Below, piece after piece: positions 47,550-48,609 of a DNA stretch of 48,609 nucleotides. Each line of letters starts with the position of its first letter. The stretch's first letter is position 1. The notes below the pieces were generated by a model. That model saw nothing but the letters and a program-made list of their open reading frames with translations. It was not told the DNA's origin and made no database searches. The stretch is from Desulfococcaceae bacterium (GTDB taxonomy: Bacteria; Desulfobacterota; Desulfobacteria; Desulfobacterales; Desulfosalsimonadaceae): the NCBI GenBank assembly GCA_030145385.1, contig JAQYVU010000026.1, positions 1 to 48,609 of the forward strand. Reading direction: 5' to 3'. The position numbers and the translations under genes were made by a program.

Positions 47550-48272
47550 TTGCGTAGAGATCATCGTCCGTATTGGATTAAAAAATTCCACTTAAAATTC
47601 CAGGAACTGTATGCCAGGTATTTTATAAAACCGCAATTTGATTATCTTGGCGACGGCTTTACGTTTTTAAACCCTTGGAATATTGAAATCTTTGGCGCCC
47701 CCATTACAATCGGCAAGCATGCAAACATCATCACCACATCGGATCACAAGGTAAGATTTACGATCTGGGCCAAACAAAAAGACAAGGGGAAAATCGATAT
47801 TGGTGATTTCTGCCTGATTTGCCCCGGGGTCCGGATCAGTTCTGCGGAAAAAATCATCATCTCAGACAACTGCATGATTGCCAGCGGCGCGTATATTACT
47901 GATACCGACTGGCATGATATATACAACCGTGTTCACTCTCTCGGAAATCCCGGGGCCGTTCACATCGGTGAAAATGCATGGATCGGTGACAGCGCCATCA
48001 TCTGCAAAGGGGTGCACATCGGAGAAAACAGCATTGTCGGTGCCGGCTCCGTGGTCATTCATTCAATCCCGCCAAATGTTATTGCTGCAGGAAATCCTGC
48101 CAGAGTTGTCAAAAAGCTTGACCCGGACATCCCCTTTGTCAAACGCGCCGAATGGTTCTCCGACCCGACCATGCTTGCCAATGATATTGACCAGCTGGAT
48201 AAAGACAACCTAAAAGGCAACACATTGCTTCACTGGCTGCGGACACTGGTCTTCCCAAAAAACACCGATTAA
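47550..48272 (+). CDS. Hexapeptide-repeat acyltransferase (maltose O-acetyltransferase-like)
   Basis: A 240-residue left-handed beta-helix acyltransferase with a TTG start at 47550 after AAGG. Hexapeptide turns: IEIFGAPITIGKHANIIT, GKIDIGDFCLICPGVRISSAEKIIISDNCMIASGAYITDTDWH (His of this DTDWH turn is at the place of the catalytic histidine), GAVHIGENAWIGDSAIICKGVHIGENSIVGAGSVV, IPPNVIAAGNPARVVKKL. The last motif is diagnostic for LacA/NodL/WcaF-type enzymes. It would transfer an acyl group from acyl-CoA to a sugar hydroxyl or similar. N-terminal 60 residues (basic, aromatic) are extra. Two-gene unit with the toroid protein. Confidence 0.85.
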   Translation: MRRDHRPYWIKKFHLKFQELYARYFIKPQFDYLGDGFTFLNPWNIEIFGAPITIGKHANIITTSDHKVRFTIWAKQKDKGKIDIGDFCLICPGVRISSAEKIIISDNCMIASGAYITDTDWHDIYNRVHSLGNPGAVHIGENAWIGDSAIICKGVHIGENSIVGAGSVVIHSIPPNVIAAGNPARVVKKLDPDIPFVKRAEWFSDPTMLANDIDQLDKDNLKGNTLLHWLRTLVFPKNTD

Positions 48273-48370
48273 TCCCGGCGGACCTGACCTGCTCGAAGAA
48301 ACCGCTTTCTTGCAAATTGGTGTCTTTTTGTCTAAGATTGGCCAATAAACATAAAAAGGAATGCAACCAA

Positions 48371-48609
48371 ATGACCACAATCAATGATATTGTTCTGATA
48401 TATTTTGAAGACCAGCCCTTTTCCTATGCCCGGATAGAAGACATCATGCCGGACGCAAAAAAAGACTGGTACCACATTAAACTGCTGCTGCTCCAGATTC
48501 CGCTGGAAACCGTGTCCTGGATTTTAAAGGATACGTATATCAACGGCGATGAGTTCACCATGGGCGGAAACCGGATGCGGCTTGAAAAAATCGAGGCACC
48601 GGATGAAGA
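48371..48609 (+). CDS. Conserved-looking protein of unknown function, 5' part (runs off window)
   Basis: From ATG 48371 (AAAAGGA about 10 bases upstream) the frame stays open to the end of the window (79 codons). The protein opens MTTINDIVLIYFEDQPFSYARIEDIMPDAKKDWYHIKLLLLQIPLETVSWIL, a compact alpha/beta-looking segment. I do not recognise it. Confidence 0.6.
   Translation, partial: MTTINDIVLIYFEDQPFSYARIEDIMPDAKKDWYHIKLLLLQIPLETVSWILKDTYINGDEFTMGGNRMRLEKIEAPDE

Overview
The window reads like the chromosome of a strictly anaerobic, fatty-acid- and alcohol-oxidising member of the Desulfobacterota (Desulfobacteraceae/Desulfosarcinaceae type). The evidence is the company of genes: an indolepyruvate:ferredoxin oxidoreductase start, a tungsten-type aldehyde:ferredoxin oxidoreductase, a CooC-like nickel-insertion ATPase with an ASKHA corrinoid activator (Wood-Ljungdahl accessories), two QueG-like double-cluster ferredoxin proteins, DUF169 and DUF362 proteins, and TatT- and DUF6178-family proteins. 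There is no phage, CRISPR array, rRNA or tRNA that I can see. Genus-level assignment is inference.

Layout. 1-6.6 kb: the 5' end of iorA (minus strand), then plus-strand genes for a small unknown protein, RdgB, a nitroreductase, an AmpG-like permease, a DUF6178 protein and a GAF-ANTAR regulator. 6.8-8.6 kb: a stand-alone FMN glutamate-synthase-domain gene preceded by a consensus promoter, two hexaloop hairpins and an intrinsic terminator, which is the architecture of an ANTAR-controlled antitermination leader. 8.8-11.4 kb: a small DUF4926-like protein, a KaiC-like/XRE/cupin fusion regulator and a nucleoside deoxyribosyltransferase-like protein. 11.4-17.4 kb: a complete five-gene peptide/nickel-type ABC transporter with a small two-helix membrane protein at its end, preceded by a TatT lipoprotein and an SDR. 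19.5-21.8 kb: acetoacetate-decarboxylase-family protein plus acyl-CoA dehydrogenase, behind two perfect palindromes.

22-30.5 kb is the scarred accessory stretch: a secreted helical-repeat protein, two paralogous lipoproteins, a sulfatase next to a truncated sulfatase, a chimeric SRPBCC/metallo-beta-lactamase remnant, an AraC remnant, two QueG-like proteins and several palindromic repeats.

30.6-39.8 kb: a TetR regulator is encoded divergently from a DUF169-DUF362 pair; the same operator-promoter module recurs before one of the paralogous lipoproteins. Downstream of TetR lie an SCP2-like protein, an iron alcohol dehydrogenase, an aldehyde:ferredoxin oxidoreductase and a long-chain acyl-CoA ligase, which together would take an alcohol to an acyl-CoA. 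40-44.8 kb: a tight minus-strand operon cooC-like, prmA-like, metallo-beta-lactamase, sir2, ASKHA activator. The last 3.5 kb holds an Old-Yellow-Enzyme pseudogene with its middle deleted, a SixA phosphatase, an alpha/alpha-toroid protein, a hexapeptide acyltransferase and the start of an unknown gene.
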